A model generated the notes under the pieces. It was not told where the DNA came from, did not search any database, and worked only from the letters and a program-made list of their open reading frames with translations. From assembly GCF_932276165.1 (NCBI RefSeq), contig NC_063997.1:6830001-6894000 (forward strand): a stretch of 64,000 nucleotides of DNA, given 5' to 3'. Position 1 is the first letter of the stretch. The number at the start of each line of letters is the position of its first letter. Both the position numbers and the translations under genes were made by a program. This document shows positions 11,607 to 22,212 of the stretch, one piece after another. The stretch comes from Plutella xylostella. Taxonomy: Eukaryota; Arthropoda; Insecta; Lepidoptera; Plutellidae.

Positions 11607-11695
11607 TGCTGCGCTACGAGTAACCACGACTCTATCTCGTTGTATTAAGCGTGCCACTCGCGTGACAATTCGCGTTCGTTCGTTCGTCGTGTTAC
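11607..11695 (+). repeat. Dispersed repeat containing TAACCACGACTCT
   Basis: CTGCGCTACGAGTAACCACG followed by TTGTATTAAG and a GTTCGTTCGTTCGT run resembles 57451-57540, which carries the same order of motifs. A related GTTCGTCGTGA segment is near 22620. The boundaries and family are unknown. Confidence 0.35.
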
Positions 11696-12464
11696 CCCGT
11701 GGGGAGATTGCGAATTGTAGTACCTAACTATTTTTTGCTTTTATGCTTTAGCATTTATTTGTTTCAAAGCGCAAAACGTGAAGATCATAATATTAGCAAC
11801 GTTGCACAAATAAAATACACTCGTAATTTGACTTGATCTTGATGTTGTAAATTTTCAGTCTATGCTGTGTGTTTTCAACAAATTCACCTCAAATTTTAAA
11901 GTCGTTTAAAAATGAATTTGCTTCCACAATACACACCATTTAAGAGTCGTGAAAAATTGCATCCTATTTCACCTTTACCCTCATTTTAGGTAAAATACGA
12001 CTACTTGTATACGCCTCCGCGCCCGAAGGGGTAAACATTAACATTACTCGTTCATATACCTACGAGTCGGTATAAATACAGTAAATAAAATTGCTTGCAG
12101 TAAAGTCTGATTTATCACGGTTTGTAAAAAATCTTACTTTCAACTAGTTACACTAAAAATCTAACAATACGGTGTACCTACATAGTATTATCAAACAGTG
12201 AATTTAGTAATAAGAATCGTCGCAGTAAAATATTGTCGCAAATAAAGCATACGAATTTGTATGCTTCCCAAGAGGTGCGTCGAATAAAAAATGAACAAAG
12301 AGTGTAAAATAAATATTATGTATTTAGATACACAAAATGAAAAGAAAAGCTGATGTCCATTGCTGCCTATGAAACATTATGGTAGTTTATTCATTTTAGA
12401 ACTTACATTAGTGCATGTCTGTACGATTTTATTTGAAAGAAAAATATAAATTAGCAAAACTTAC

Positions 12465-12523
12465 GTTGACTTTTAAATTCATCGTCACCACTGGCGCCGG
12501 CACCAACATTTAACATTTTAAAA
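12465..12523 (-). CDS. Candidate host coding exon with start codon
   Basis: On the minus strand an ATG at 12516-12514 opens MLNVGAGASGDDEFKSQ and runs into a consensus donor GTAAGT (12464-12459), splitting an Arg codon. Just upstream GGATTTTTTAGTGCAG ends at 12524, an acceptor-like site, so a 59-nt exon TTTTAAAATG... is bounded by both splice signals. The Gly/Ala-Asp/Glu composition and higher GC than the neighbourhood favour coding. I do not recognise the protein. If real, the gene continues to the left on the minus strand, but I found no following exon in 1-12458. The exon is short, so this could be chance. Confidence 0.35.
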
Positions 12524-13924
12524 CTGCACTAAAAAATCCCAAAATTAGATTAATGGTGGCGCGAAAAATTGCAATAACGTAACAGAGCATATAAAAATTT
12601 AGCCATACGACAGAACAGTCACAATATTTGCATGTGCCCACAAATTGCAGCAATCTGACTGGCGTACAACAAATCTGCCGAACACGGCTAAATTGGGCGG
12701 CGAGCTCAGGCTAAGCCCAGATGCGTTATTTTTGTAACCGCTTTCATTACCGTAGTAAAACCTGTGTTTACATTACAAATTTTACAAAGATTACAACTAA
12801 AAATATATTTATAAAGTGTAAATTAAACTCGTACTGTAGAATTCATAGACGTTGTGGTAGCAGATACCTACAGATAGTATACATAGCTGAACTCAAAAAA
12901 CACTATTTATAACATAAAACAAACTATTATTCCCGTATTAGTTACCTACTTAATAAATGAAACAAATATTACGCTTTACGTATGAAAACTTCACTATGAG
13001 CACATGATTTAAATGATGTACCTACTTATGTACTAGTACGCCTGTATAAACTCCATTAATGCCAAACAATACCTATGCAAACACTTTGAAGAACCCTAAC
13101 TAGCTTAAACTTGGCGGAAACTTCTTTAATATCTTACTTTATGAACCTTAGTCAAATAATGATCAAATGAGAAGTTTACTAACTCGATGAAACAGTGATA
13201 AGTTAAACTATAACATAATAACCTTTGTGAAAGTTGCGTGCTACATGAACGGAGCTTGGCGTTCGTCTGAATTTAATTTGATTGTTCTACCCTTTTAGAC
13301 GGACTTATTTCAATATACATAATCCCCAACTTTATATTGATATTGAATAGCTCGAAGCTTACTTAGCCGTGTTTTTTTTTATTTAAATTCGGGTATCCTA
13401 TCTACAATACATATGCGTAGAGGTGCAATAAGGTACTTACTTAGCTAATTTACAGAATTAATTTTGGTAACAGTACCTAGGTATATGTAATTAGGTCTTA
13501 CAAAAATATTGTTATAGTATTTATATTCTTCATACATCCTTCCACTTCATTTTTATGTCTTTGAATTTCATGATGACATGAGTAGGTAAATATTGTATTT
13601 TAATAAATAAAACGAAAATGTACATTTAGAAAGGCGAAAAATTGCCTGAACGAAAATGCGACAACAGTTATGTGAACATCATTACATATTCCAGAAATAA
13701 ACATTCACCCGTCATAAGAAACAAGAAAAATCATTATTTTTTATAGCGCGTCAATTCTACATGGAGTGCGGGGATATAAAATAGATTGGAAGATATTTGT
13801 ATGTTCAACAGCTATGGAAGTTTCAGTTCGATTATTGACACCAATACTTGTTTATTTGAAGGTCTGGATTTCTACTATCGAGTCATATTTGCTTAACAAA
13901 AAAGATCGCAAAAGTCCTACCTAC
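12524..13924. other. No recognisable gene
   Basis: A somewhat GC-richer block at 12480-12720 lies upstream of the candidate exon on its strand and could hold its promoter, but I see no decisive core-promoter motif. The rest is AT-rich. Confidence 0.35.
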
Positions 13925-14136
13925 GTACGGTGGCCTGCGCCTAAAAGTATACAGGCGGAGTTTTTAAAATAGCGATTTCAAGCTCACATGCTGCTCAAGC
14001 ACATCCACATAAACACCACTGCTACACACATCACACACAACACGTCCCCGGATTTATAACAGATGTAGCCCTTCATCATCAGGGATCGCTATTTTTAAAA
14101 CTCCGCCTGTATACTTTTAGGCGCAGGCCACCGTAC
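13925..14136. mobile_element. Foldback MITE with 52-bp inverted termini
   Basis: Left arm 13925-13976 begins GTACGGTGGCCTGCGCC and continues TAAAAGTATACAGGCGGAG. Right arm 14085-14136 is its inverted complement with about one difference. The loop of about 108 bp is unremarkable. The outer GTAC is self-complementary, so TIR and target duplication cannot be separated. Confidence 0.85.
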
Positions 14137-14598
14137 AAACGCTGTATACAATTTTACTATTACAGTTATCGCAAAATATCATCCAATATAAATCTATACT
14201 AATCAGGTATTTTGTTTCACACATGACAAAAAACCGACCACGAAACCTTTCGTAAAGTTTTAAAGAAATCAATACTAAATTGGGTTTAAATTTTCTTATA
14301 GAATCATTTTATTTCCGTAGTCACATGGCTTAAACGGACCCTTAATTTTTCGTATTTTTCTCTTTGTCTGTTTTTCTGTGTATCAGATCATCATACATTA
14401 ATGTTAATAAGACATAATTATACCTAATTGTTTTCTAAATTATTTTAGTGATAGTGATAAATTAATATTGACATACGTTTGGTGCAGTGATAAAATTCAA
14501 ATCTGTAAGTTCTATGTTATTCAAATTCTAGACATTGTCAGTTGCACCCTATATTCTGTTTATGTTATACTACTTATGCTGAAGTTATATACAGTATA

Positions 14599-17265
14599 AG
14601 GTAACGGGTCCATATATCGCGGTATTCAAAATGGCGTCCTTATTTCGAGTTATATTTATTTTCATGATTATTACTCATTTTAATAGGTTTGGATACTCTA
14701 AAATTACATTTAATCGTTCATTATCTTTAACTAAAACTACTTGATGTAGTAAATATGTTTAAAATTGCCTAAAATTACTAAAAACTCATGTAATGTGCCG
14801 TGAGGGCGACGCCGCCATGTTTTTCATACAAACGCGACCCGGCTTACGTAAGGCCAGCCATATTTAATAATTGTGTTTTTTAATATTTATACGACGTTCA
14901 ACTTTGTAAATAGTTTATATTTAGTTTATTATATTCTTATACTTACATTAAATTTAAATTTTAACTCTTTTTAAACTAATTTAACCCCTTTAAACTCAAA
15001 AACAAAATACCTCGGTATAAGGGCCTGATTTTTATACGTTGTTCCTAACTCCGAGTTACCCTCGGTATAAGGAAAAATACTATGTCATGATTTTTAGCTT
15101 ATAACTTTACAAATAATAACATTTGAAGTATATGCTTGATTACATAATAATAATGATGAACGTGACAAGCTTATAACCTAATTCGGCGGTACAAAATATC
15201 CTCTAGGAATCTTAATATGACACGATAATTGTTGACCCAAAAATCATGGTTACATAGAAAACCTTAACTTAGTATGTATATTTGAAATGATAAAAAACAG
15301 TGTTATTTCATCGCTATTAACGTAAGTGATACATAATTTTACCAATATTTTATGTATGATTTGAGTAACAAATCTATGTTGTTTCTAAATCGATAATTTG
15401 ATAACTCGGAATATGGATTATTAAAATACTTGCTGAACCCCTAACATGGAGTATGACATTTTACATAGGTAGGTACCTCGGAAATCGGAATATGACTACA
15501 TCACACCTTCGCAGTGTCATCCGATGCCGTCATCAAACCATAAAATCAAGATGAATTAGCGACTTTCTTCCTAAATATAAAAGGGGTGTGGATAGATATG
15601 CCTGACTTTACGAAACTACTACTAGATACTACCTACTTATTACTCTTTATAAAAGAAGAAAGAAAGAAATTTGTAGACGTAAAACTTTATTTGGGTGAAT
15701 AAAATAACACACACGACCGTGGAGTTTTTATAACACTTATATACACAATTGCCTAATTTCATTTCTGTATTTTATTTCCATTATCCTTCTACTTCGAGGT
15801 CTGATGGCCGTTGTAATATTGTTATCCCAGAATTCCCAGATAAATGAATGTCCTGTATAGTATACTGCATTTCATGTTTGGTTTAGGGGTCTGGTTGATT
15901 TTTTCATTTTCTTGTTGTTGTCACTGAAAAATAAAGTAAGTAGGTAAATTGTATGGATAGTTGACAGAATTAAGCTTATCCTTATAAGTTGGTACCCATT
16001 TTCACAAAACTTAGTGAGTTTAGAAACGAAAACGCTAGAACAAAAACCTAGGTTAGTAACTAAACTGATGCCAAATTACTGACAAAAACATAAAAATATT
16101 TCCATTTTACGTAATTTCCTAAAATAATTCGCACACAAGCTTACCTTATCGATTTTCCAATTGCATATTGCAAATACAAACATAATAATTTAATAAAAGA
16201 TGTTTGTTTTCTAATGTAAAGACTTAACAAAAATACTTTCAAAGAATAGCGGCAAACTTTTCGGCGGAAAATTGAACATGGCGCCGGCGCGCCTCCAGTC
16301 CAGCGCGCATGCGCCATAGAGATGTACCTAGTGCAATGTTCCTTGCTTCCGACCTATGCTTGAATGAAAAAATAATCGATGCTGGATCGATTCCTGGGTA
16401 GATACTTTTATTATAATCATATTCGTTTATGGTAAATACATTAGGTACTCATCGGAAATTAGTACTGATAAGGTATTTGGCTTTTGTAAGTATTCGATAC
16501 TTTTCCTCATCCCTTACACATCTACTTTTATTACGTATCATCAACTTTTAAACATTTAAGTAAGAACATAAAATATCGTGGAAAAATTTTAGACCTTACT
16601 TAGATAAAAACTATAGTAAAAAATGTTTAAATCATTCGAGTTCAATAATCGATTATATTCGATTACTGTCACTATTTCATCAATTTACCCCATCTCTACT
16701 CTATTTTTTTTTTAATCGCTTGGAAAAGTCCATAGAACATCATAGAAGCATTATGAATATTTTTTCTAGCCAATGTTACCAGTTGCTATAATGAATTATG
16801 AAAATGTTACATAAATAATAGAAATTATCACGAAAACCAATATAAATGGAGAGTATTTAATTCTTTTCATTATTTTCAACTACTATTTAGAATAATTAAT
16901 TTTATTTGGAGTACTTTAGGGTTAAAAAAGTATATCGATATTTTAGATTGTAATTTCCTTATGTTCATGGCCACACTCATGGAGCCACTGACAGGACTAA
17001 CTCGGAATATGGAACAGGCTACCTCGGTATATGGAAGAAACCATAATCCTACCTCGGTATAAGGGCAAATCGACATGTGTAATAAATTATATTTTTTTAA
17101 GTATAATTAATGTGTTATCAATGAATCTGTGTTAAGAAATATAAAATTTAACGTATATTCTTACAGAAGACAATATTTCACATCAATATTGATGGTTACA
17201 AATGCTTATTTTTCTTACTTACTTTCAAATGTTGTTATTTACCTCGGAATATGGACCCGTTACCT
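14599..17265. mobile_element. 2.67-kb non-autonomous TIR element with subterminal motif array
   Basis: The ends are inverted: 14599 starts AGGTAACGGGTCCATAT and the right end reads ATATGGACCCGTTACCT to 17265, both flanked by TATA. Within the element the terminal motif TACCTCGGWATAWGG recurs at 15008, 15057, 15403, 15474, 16996, 17020, 17050 and 17240, plus an inverted version in the left end. No transposase ORF is visible. Arrays of terminal-like motifs usually mark transposase-binding sites. The superfamily is undetermined, and a larger segmental origin cannot be excluded. Confidence 0.7.
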
Positions 17266-17267
17266 TA

Positions 17268-17473
17268 TATATAGTTGTTCCCGCGAGCTTCGCTTCGCCA
17301 TAAAAAGTTTTCCCGTGGGAATTCCGGGAAAAAAGTAGCCTATGTTCTTTCTCAGGGTCTAGACCATATGTATACTTACCAAATTTCATAAAAATCAGTT
17401 TAGTAGTTTTGGTGTGAAAGAGTAACAGACAGACAGACACAGTTACTTTCGCATTTATAATATTAGTTAGGAT
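17268..17473 (+). repeat. Widespread lepidopteran-type interspersed repeat, copy A
   Basis: Contains CCCGCGAGCTTCGCTTCGCC, GTGGGAATTCCGGG, AGGGTCTAGACC, a CAGACAGACAGACA run and ends TATAATATTAGTTAGGATG. An inverted second copy is at 51849-52057. I know this type as a very common lepidopteran repeat, but I do not assign its superfamily. Confidence 0.75.
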
Positions 17474-17997
17474 GCTGTTATACCGAATACATAAATACTC
17501 GTATATGTAGATACCTACAACGGTATACAATCTGCTAACACGTCAGGCTTATCGGCGAGAGAACGTTAGGCGCGTAGTTAATATCAGTTAGCCTAATTAC
17601 GACACAGTACGGTGTAACAACCTTATACCCTGATACGGGCTTAATCCTCATCGGTAATGGCTACATTGAAAATTTACTTACCTTGTGAGCCATCAAAGGT
17701 AAGGTTACGTAAGTGTAATGTTCAAGAGAGAGTATGTTCTACTTATAAGTCTTTATTATGTGGGCAATTAATTTATTAACGTTTGAAAGTGTTAATTCGA
17801 CAACGGATCAAAATTATATTTTTTTAAGAGAAAAAAACTTGTTGTTTTGTATGATGTTATAAATGATGTTTGTTAAAAAAAATCTGTGGAAAATCATTGA
17901 TTGCTGCGAAGCTTGAACGTATAACGGCGTACATATTATTTACCTTGCAGAAGCCACATGAATATTGAATATCCGTTATTAGGTACCTTTCATATTA
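17474..17997. other. No recognisable gene
   Basis: AT-rich, no terminal repeats or coding signal seen. Confidence 0.4.
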
Positions 17998-18230
17998 AAT
18001 AGATAGATAGATATTCTTTATTTGTACACAAATACTGAATATTTAAACGGTGGATTAAACTATTTAATTAAACTACACCACAGTACCTAATTAGCATTGT
18101 GTATATTAATATTTATTTTTCAAAATAAACTGGCCCTAAGGGCCCAGAGCCTGTTTACATCTTTCAATTACCCACCACATTTATTTACAGAATAAATCAA
18201 ACCTTTGGTAAACAATAACGAAAGCTTTCA
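17998..18230 (-). mobile_element. Antisense LINE 3' end with (TAGA) tail
   Basis: TAGATAGATAGATATTC followed by TTTATTTGTACACAAATAC is the reverse complement of a LINE 3' end whose tail is a short tetranucleotide repeat. A similar 3' end lies at 57033. Its inner boundary is unclear. Confidence 0.5.
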
Positions 18231-20621
18231 ATACGGATTGATTCTATACGTATCGAACAACGTTTTCAGTGTTGATCCTCTTACTGTAGCTGTGTACAAT
18301 CACTTACCTTCGTGCATTTTTAATCTTGGACATGATAGTGGATGAAATCCCAAAGGTTTTCTGCGAGTTTGTTTTTCGCTTAGTGGTAACGATAATGCTC
18401 TTACATTTTACGTTACTTACTAGTCTGATCCTGTCTATCTGATTAAGCAAAATGTATTGAAACATACTTTTATTTATGTTATTTTTGATTGTTTTTTTGT
18501 ATGAAGAAGACCGCTAAGAAACGATTTTCCAAACATTGAATTGTAGGTATATGTCTTTACATAATCTCTAATTTTACTGTGATGAGTAAATGTATGCTTT
18601 TCATAAAGGTCATATAATTTACGTCGGCTCTTATAAATTCCCCATGTTGCCCAGTCATTAAGACTTAGTTTACAATTAATTACCTATATGCATTTAAATT
18701 CCACGTCTTATCTGTTTGGATAACAAATTTTTCACCCCATTCGTACTACCCAGAGCAAGGATTGTCAAAATGGAGGAATTCAGAAATCTAGCTGCAAAAC
18801 CGGTAACAGCTTCCACACCAAACGCTAAACGTGACGTTCAGCTAGACATTTACAACAAAGTTGATTATTTGTTCTTGCCTGCGACATATGAAGCTGGGTA
18901 ACAAATTTGCTGATAGTTTACGAGCTACAGTAAACTTCAAGTTTACACTGCAGCGGTTACCCGGCGACACTAATGAACTTCGTGCTCGTCCATAGTAAAC
19001 ATTATATGGACGGCATCATCACATGTATCGGTTCGGTTCAACGATACAAGCGTAATATTAAATTATGTTCGCCCGTTTATAAAGCTGCGCTAGTAGTGGA
19101 TAATTCAAAGTAGATGCCGTAATATTTACTGTTAATTAATCTTCAAACTAATTAAGTACTTAGGTAATACATATTTTGTTAAATCTTAGATACGTATACG
19201 TGAGTCCAACTCATGCTATGCTCTGGCAATGCTACAAAATTAGTTAGGTATGAGTAGGGTAAGTAAGAATATTATGTAGTCATTTATGTTACAACAATGT
19301 GATCCGTAGCTTTCAATGATTTTCAAAGCAAGCTTTGTGTATTAGTTTGCAGAATATCAATACAAACTTTGAATGTAAAAGTCAAGCACTAAAAGGAAAA
19401 ACTCGAAAAAGCGTCCCCGCTCTCCCTCTCTACAACATAGAGCTAAGTAGAGGATTTGTAATTCTGATATCCGCCGGCCTTTTCTTTCGTTCCGATTGTT
19501 TGCTCTGCATAACTAGCCGATGAAACTTTTTTCTTTTCTTTTTATCCCTACAATGCACCGGCTTCGTTGCATCCGATTCATACAGCTTTAAACTTATTTT
19601 TCCGAATCTGAAATTGGCTCTCGAAACATTAAAAATGAATAATACAGCTAGCTGCATTTAGATGAAATTGCAGGTTATATGAAATTGTCGGTAATCAGCT
19701 TGCCTGGTTTTCATGGGTGAGTGCATTTCATTCAAACAAAATAATTACAAATTGTGATCGATGGCTCTGTTTGCACATTGCACTGCCTCCGTGAATTAAT
19801 AAATTATTGTGTGAGCGGAACATGTAACTCTGCTATAGAATTCTACATAATTATCTTTGTGGCAAATTCCAGCTCGATGCGTCCAACCGTTTTTGGGGCT
19901 GTGCTCTTCACCTTTTTAAGTTATGGAGCTAAATTTTCATAGATAGAATTGTAGCATTCTGATTCCTCTTTTCTCTTCATCCCATTACGAAGGCACCGAC
20001 TACTGCATGCCCCATATGGCCGGTTACGCGCTACGCTAACACCTACAAAGGCCAACTATTTTTATCTGTATAAAGTACCGCGCACACTCGGCCGATCGTG
20101 ATTTTTCATCTCATTAACTACAACAGGTGTACCCTCGTCCTGGATAGGCATTAAGCTTCATTAGCCTTAAGCTTAGTTATCCTTTGTGGTTAGCCACCTG
20201 TGATGCGAGTAGGGATCGTTACTGACCGAACGGATATGTTTGCAAGTTTTAATGTCCCCTGGTTATGACGTAGCCAGGACAAAAATATTTTAGTTAGGTT
20301 ACATACAGTTTTCTTTGTGATATTACGACAGTGAGAGTCTTCCGTGCGAGTAAAAAACATAATTTTATGCTTAAATTAAGAAATTATTAGTGGGCCTTTC
20401 TTACTAAAATACTCATGTTTATGTTTTACCGCAGTTTTCAAAATTATTCTAGAATCAATCTTGATATTTACAGTATTAAACTCAGACACTAGAAACAATA
20501 GTTACTTAACAAGTTAACTTACTTTGTTCGATACAAAACCTACATTGAAAGTAATAGAACAGACTGTCCAAGTTTTCTTGGAAAAAATACTAAGGAGTGC
20601 CTGTACTTTTTATTTTAACCT
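18231..20621. other. No confident gene
   Basis: The ORF at 18716-18901 (contains MEEFRNLAAKP) has a protein-like look but no recognised domain and no clear splice sites. A weak inverted pair ACAGGTG/CACCTGT spans about 20122-20200. Nothing else is supported. Confidence 0.35.
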
Positions 20622-20625
20622 TTAA

Positions 20626-21441
20626 CCCGCCAGTGCTCGCGTCAAATTTCGTGACACAAACAGTCGCATGTGGGTCTTTTAGACCCGAAAGTAAATTGAT
20701 CTATTTTCTCGAAAAAAAAAGAAAATTTAGATATTATTGTACATCAAACGTAAGGTTAGTAATAAATCTATATTCAAATCAAAATTATTTATGAATTTAT
20801 GGATAAAAAAATATGTTTTGACAGTTTCAAAAGTACTATGCTTCATGTTCTTATTTATCTACATAGGAACATAAATTACAGCTTATTTTTATTAATTTTA
20901 TATTTATCAATATAAAACACTTAGTTTTATCTAAACTAATAACCATTCTTCTCAGTAACAAAAAAATTATTAACTTTTTATATAAAAAAATAATCAACAA
21001 TCAGCCTTCAAAGTTAACATAAATTTACATACAAAATTACTTCTTCCTTGTATTGATTAAGTATATAATTAGGTATTTTCTTCGGTATTTTCACATATTC
21101 GGATTACAATTAATGCATAAAAATGCAGTGTGATCTCTACAAAGATCGTCTAAAAGGTTACGTGACATTTCTGAAAAGAAAAAATAATAAAATAAAAAAA
21201 ATATCAAAAAAATTATACTGACACAAAGCGTCGCTCATGGGTCGAAAAGACCCATACTCACTTTGAATGTCCGTCCTGTCCAAGTGCCGCGGGCAATCTG
21301 GTCGAGGTGGGGAGTGCGGCTAGCCTATATGGTAACTTAAAGGTACTAGGCACGCAAATTAGTAATATCAAATATTTTAAAAGTTATCGAGGTATAAATA
21401 GAGTGCTGGGTCTTTTCGACCCACGCGCGACTATCCGCGGG
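20626..21441. mobile_element. piggyBac-like non-autonomous element
   Basis: TTAA (20622-20625 and 21442-21445) flanks both ends. The left end reads CCCGCCAGTGCTCGCG and the right end CGCGCGACTATCCGCGGG, imperfect inverted repeats with CCCGC termini. TTAA plus CCC termini is the piggyBac signature. Three short palindromes GGGTC-TTTT-GACCC lie near the ends (about 20671, 21238, 21404). The 816-bp interior has no transposase frame. Confidence 0.75.
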
Positions 21442-21691
21442 TTAATATTGCTACGAAAACCGTATATCTGTAGAGAAACCAGAGGGAAACAAATGAAATA
21501 AATCAATTTGTGGGTGACCGACGCAACACCAAAAGAACCGCGTTGTTTGTGGACTGTGGCTTCACAGCGTGAAGTCGGCCGCTTTTGCCAATATTGACGT
21601 ATCATGGTATTTATACGAATTCAAAGTAAAACATCCCAAAAAAGCTGGTTTACCTTTAGATCACGTTTTGCAATGTGTTAATAACGTACTA

Positions 21692-22210
21692 CACTCACGA
21701 GCAATGTAATAGTTCCACTTACAAAATGCCGACACCAAAAGACCCAAATTTTTTGAAATATTTAATTAAAACGACGACCGAATGGCGTAGTGGTTAGTGA
21801 CCCTGACTACTGAGCCGATGGTCCCGGGTTCGATTCCCGGCTGGGGCAGATATTTGTTTAAACACACATATTTGTTCTCGGGTCTTGGATGTGCCCGTAA
21901 AATGGCAATAGGCCCGCCCCCTATTACATGGGACTAACATAACACTCTGGCGAAAAGTGGGTGCAGCAATGCACCTCTGCCTACCCCGCAAGGGAGTACA
22001 TTAGTACAAGGCGTGAGTGCGTGTGTGTGTGTGTGTGTGTATTTAATAAAAAATTTGATCAATATTATTGTTTTAGTTGGTTATATCCTGATGCTCTGTA
22101 AAATGTACCTACTTACTTCAAAGTTGCAGAAGGCGTCATTAAGCTAGCCTTTTCAGTTTAGGAGTAATTTGGTGATTTTTTCAGTGGATCCTTTTCATTG
22201 CCCGTGAGTG
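21692..22210. mobile_element. TA-flanked MITE, copy 2, split by a SINE
   Basis: It has the same family ends as 11324: CACTCACGAGCAATG at left and TTTTCATTGCCCGTGAGTG at right, with TA on both sides (21690-21691, 22211-22212). Without the nested SINE it is close in length to copy 1. It shares the internal AGAAGGCGTCATTAAGCTAG. Confidence 0.85.
21773..22040 (+). mobile_element. tRNA-derived SINE nested in a MITE
   Basis: The head carries Pol III promoter boxes: A box-like TGGCGTAGTGGTTAG and B box GGTTCGATTCC within a tRNA-like region ending in CTGGGGCAG. A tRNA-unrelated body (AAAATGGCAATAGGCCCG, GCAAGGGAGTACATTAGTAC) and a (GT)n tail follow. The flanks ATTTAATTAAAA and ATTTAATAAAA are a likely imperfect target duplication. 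The body matches the copy at 24582 almost base for base. Confidence 0.9.
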
Positions 22211-22212
22211 TA

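Noticed and set aside
18716..18901. Host exon (MEEFRNLAAKP...)
   Set aside because: Protein-like to the eye, but no convincing acceptor or donor and no recognised family; kept only as a note.
21779..21848. Functional tRNA gene
   Set aside because: A and B boxes are present, but the same sequence recurs with a SINE body and target duplications, and the acceptor stem does not close as a proper tRNA.
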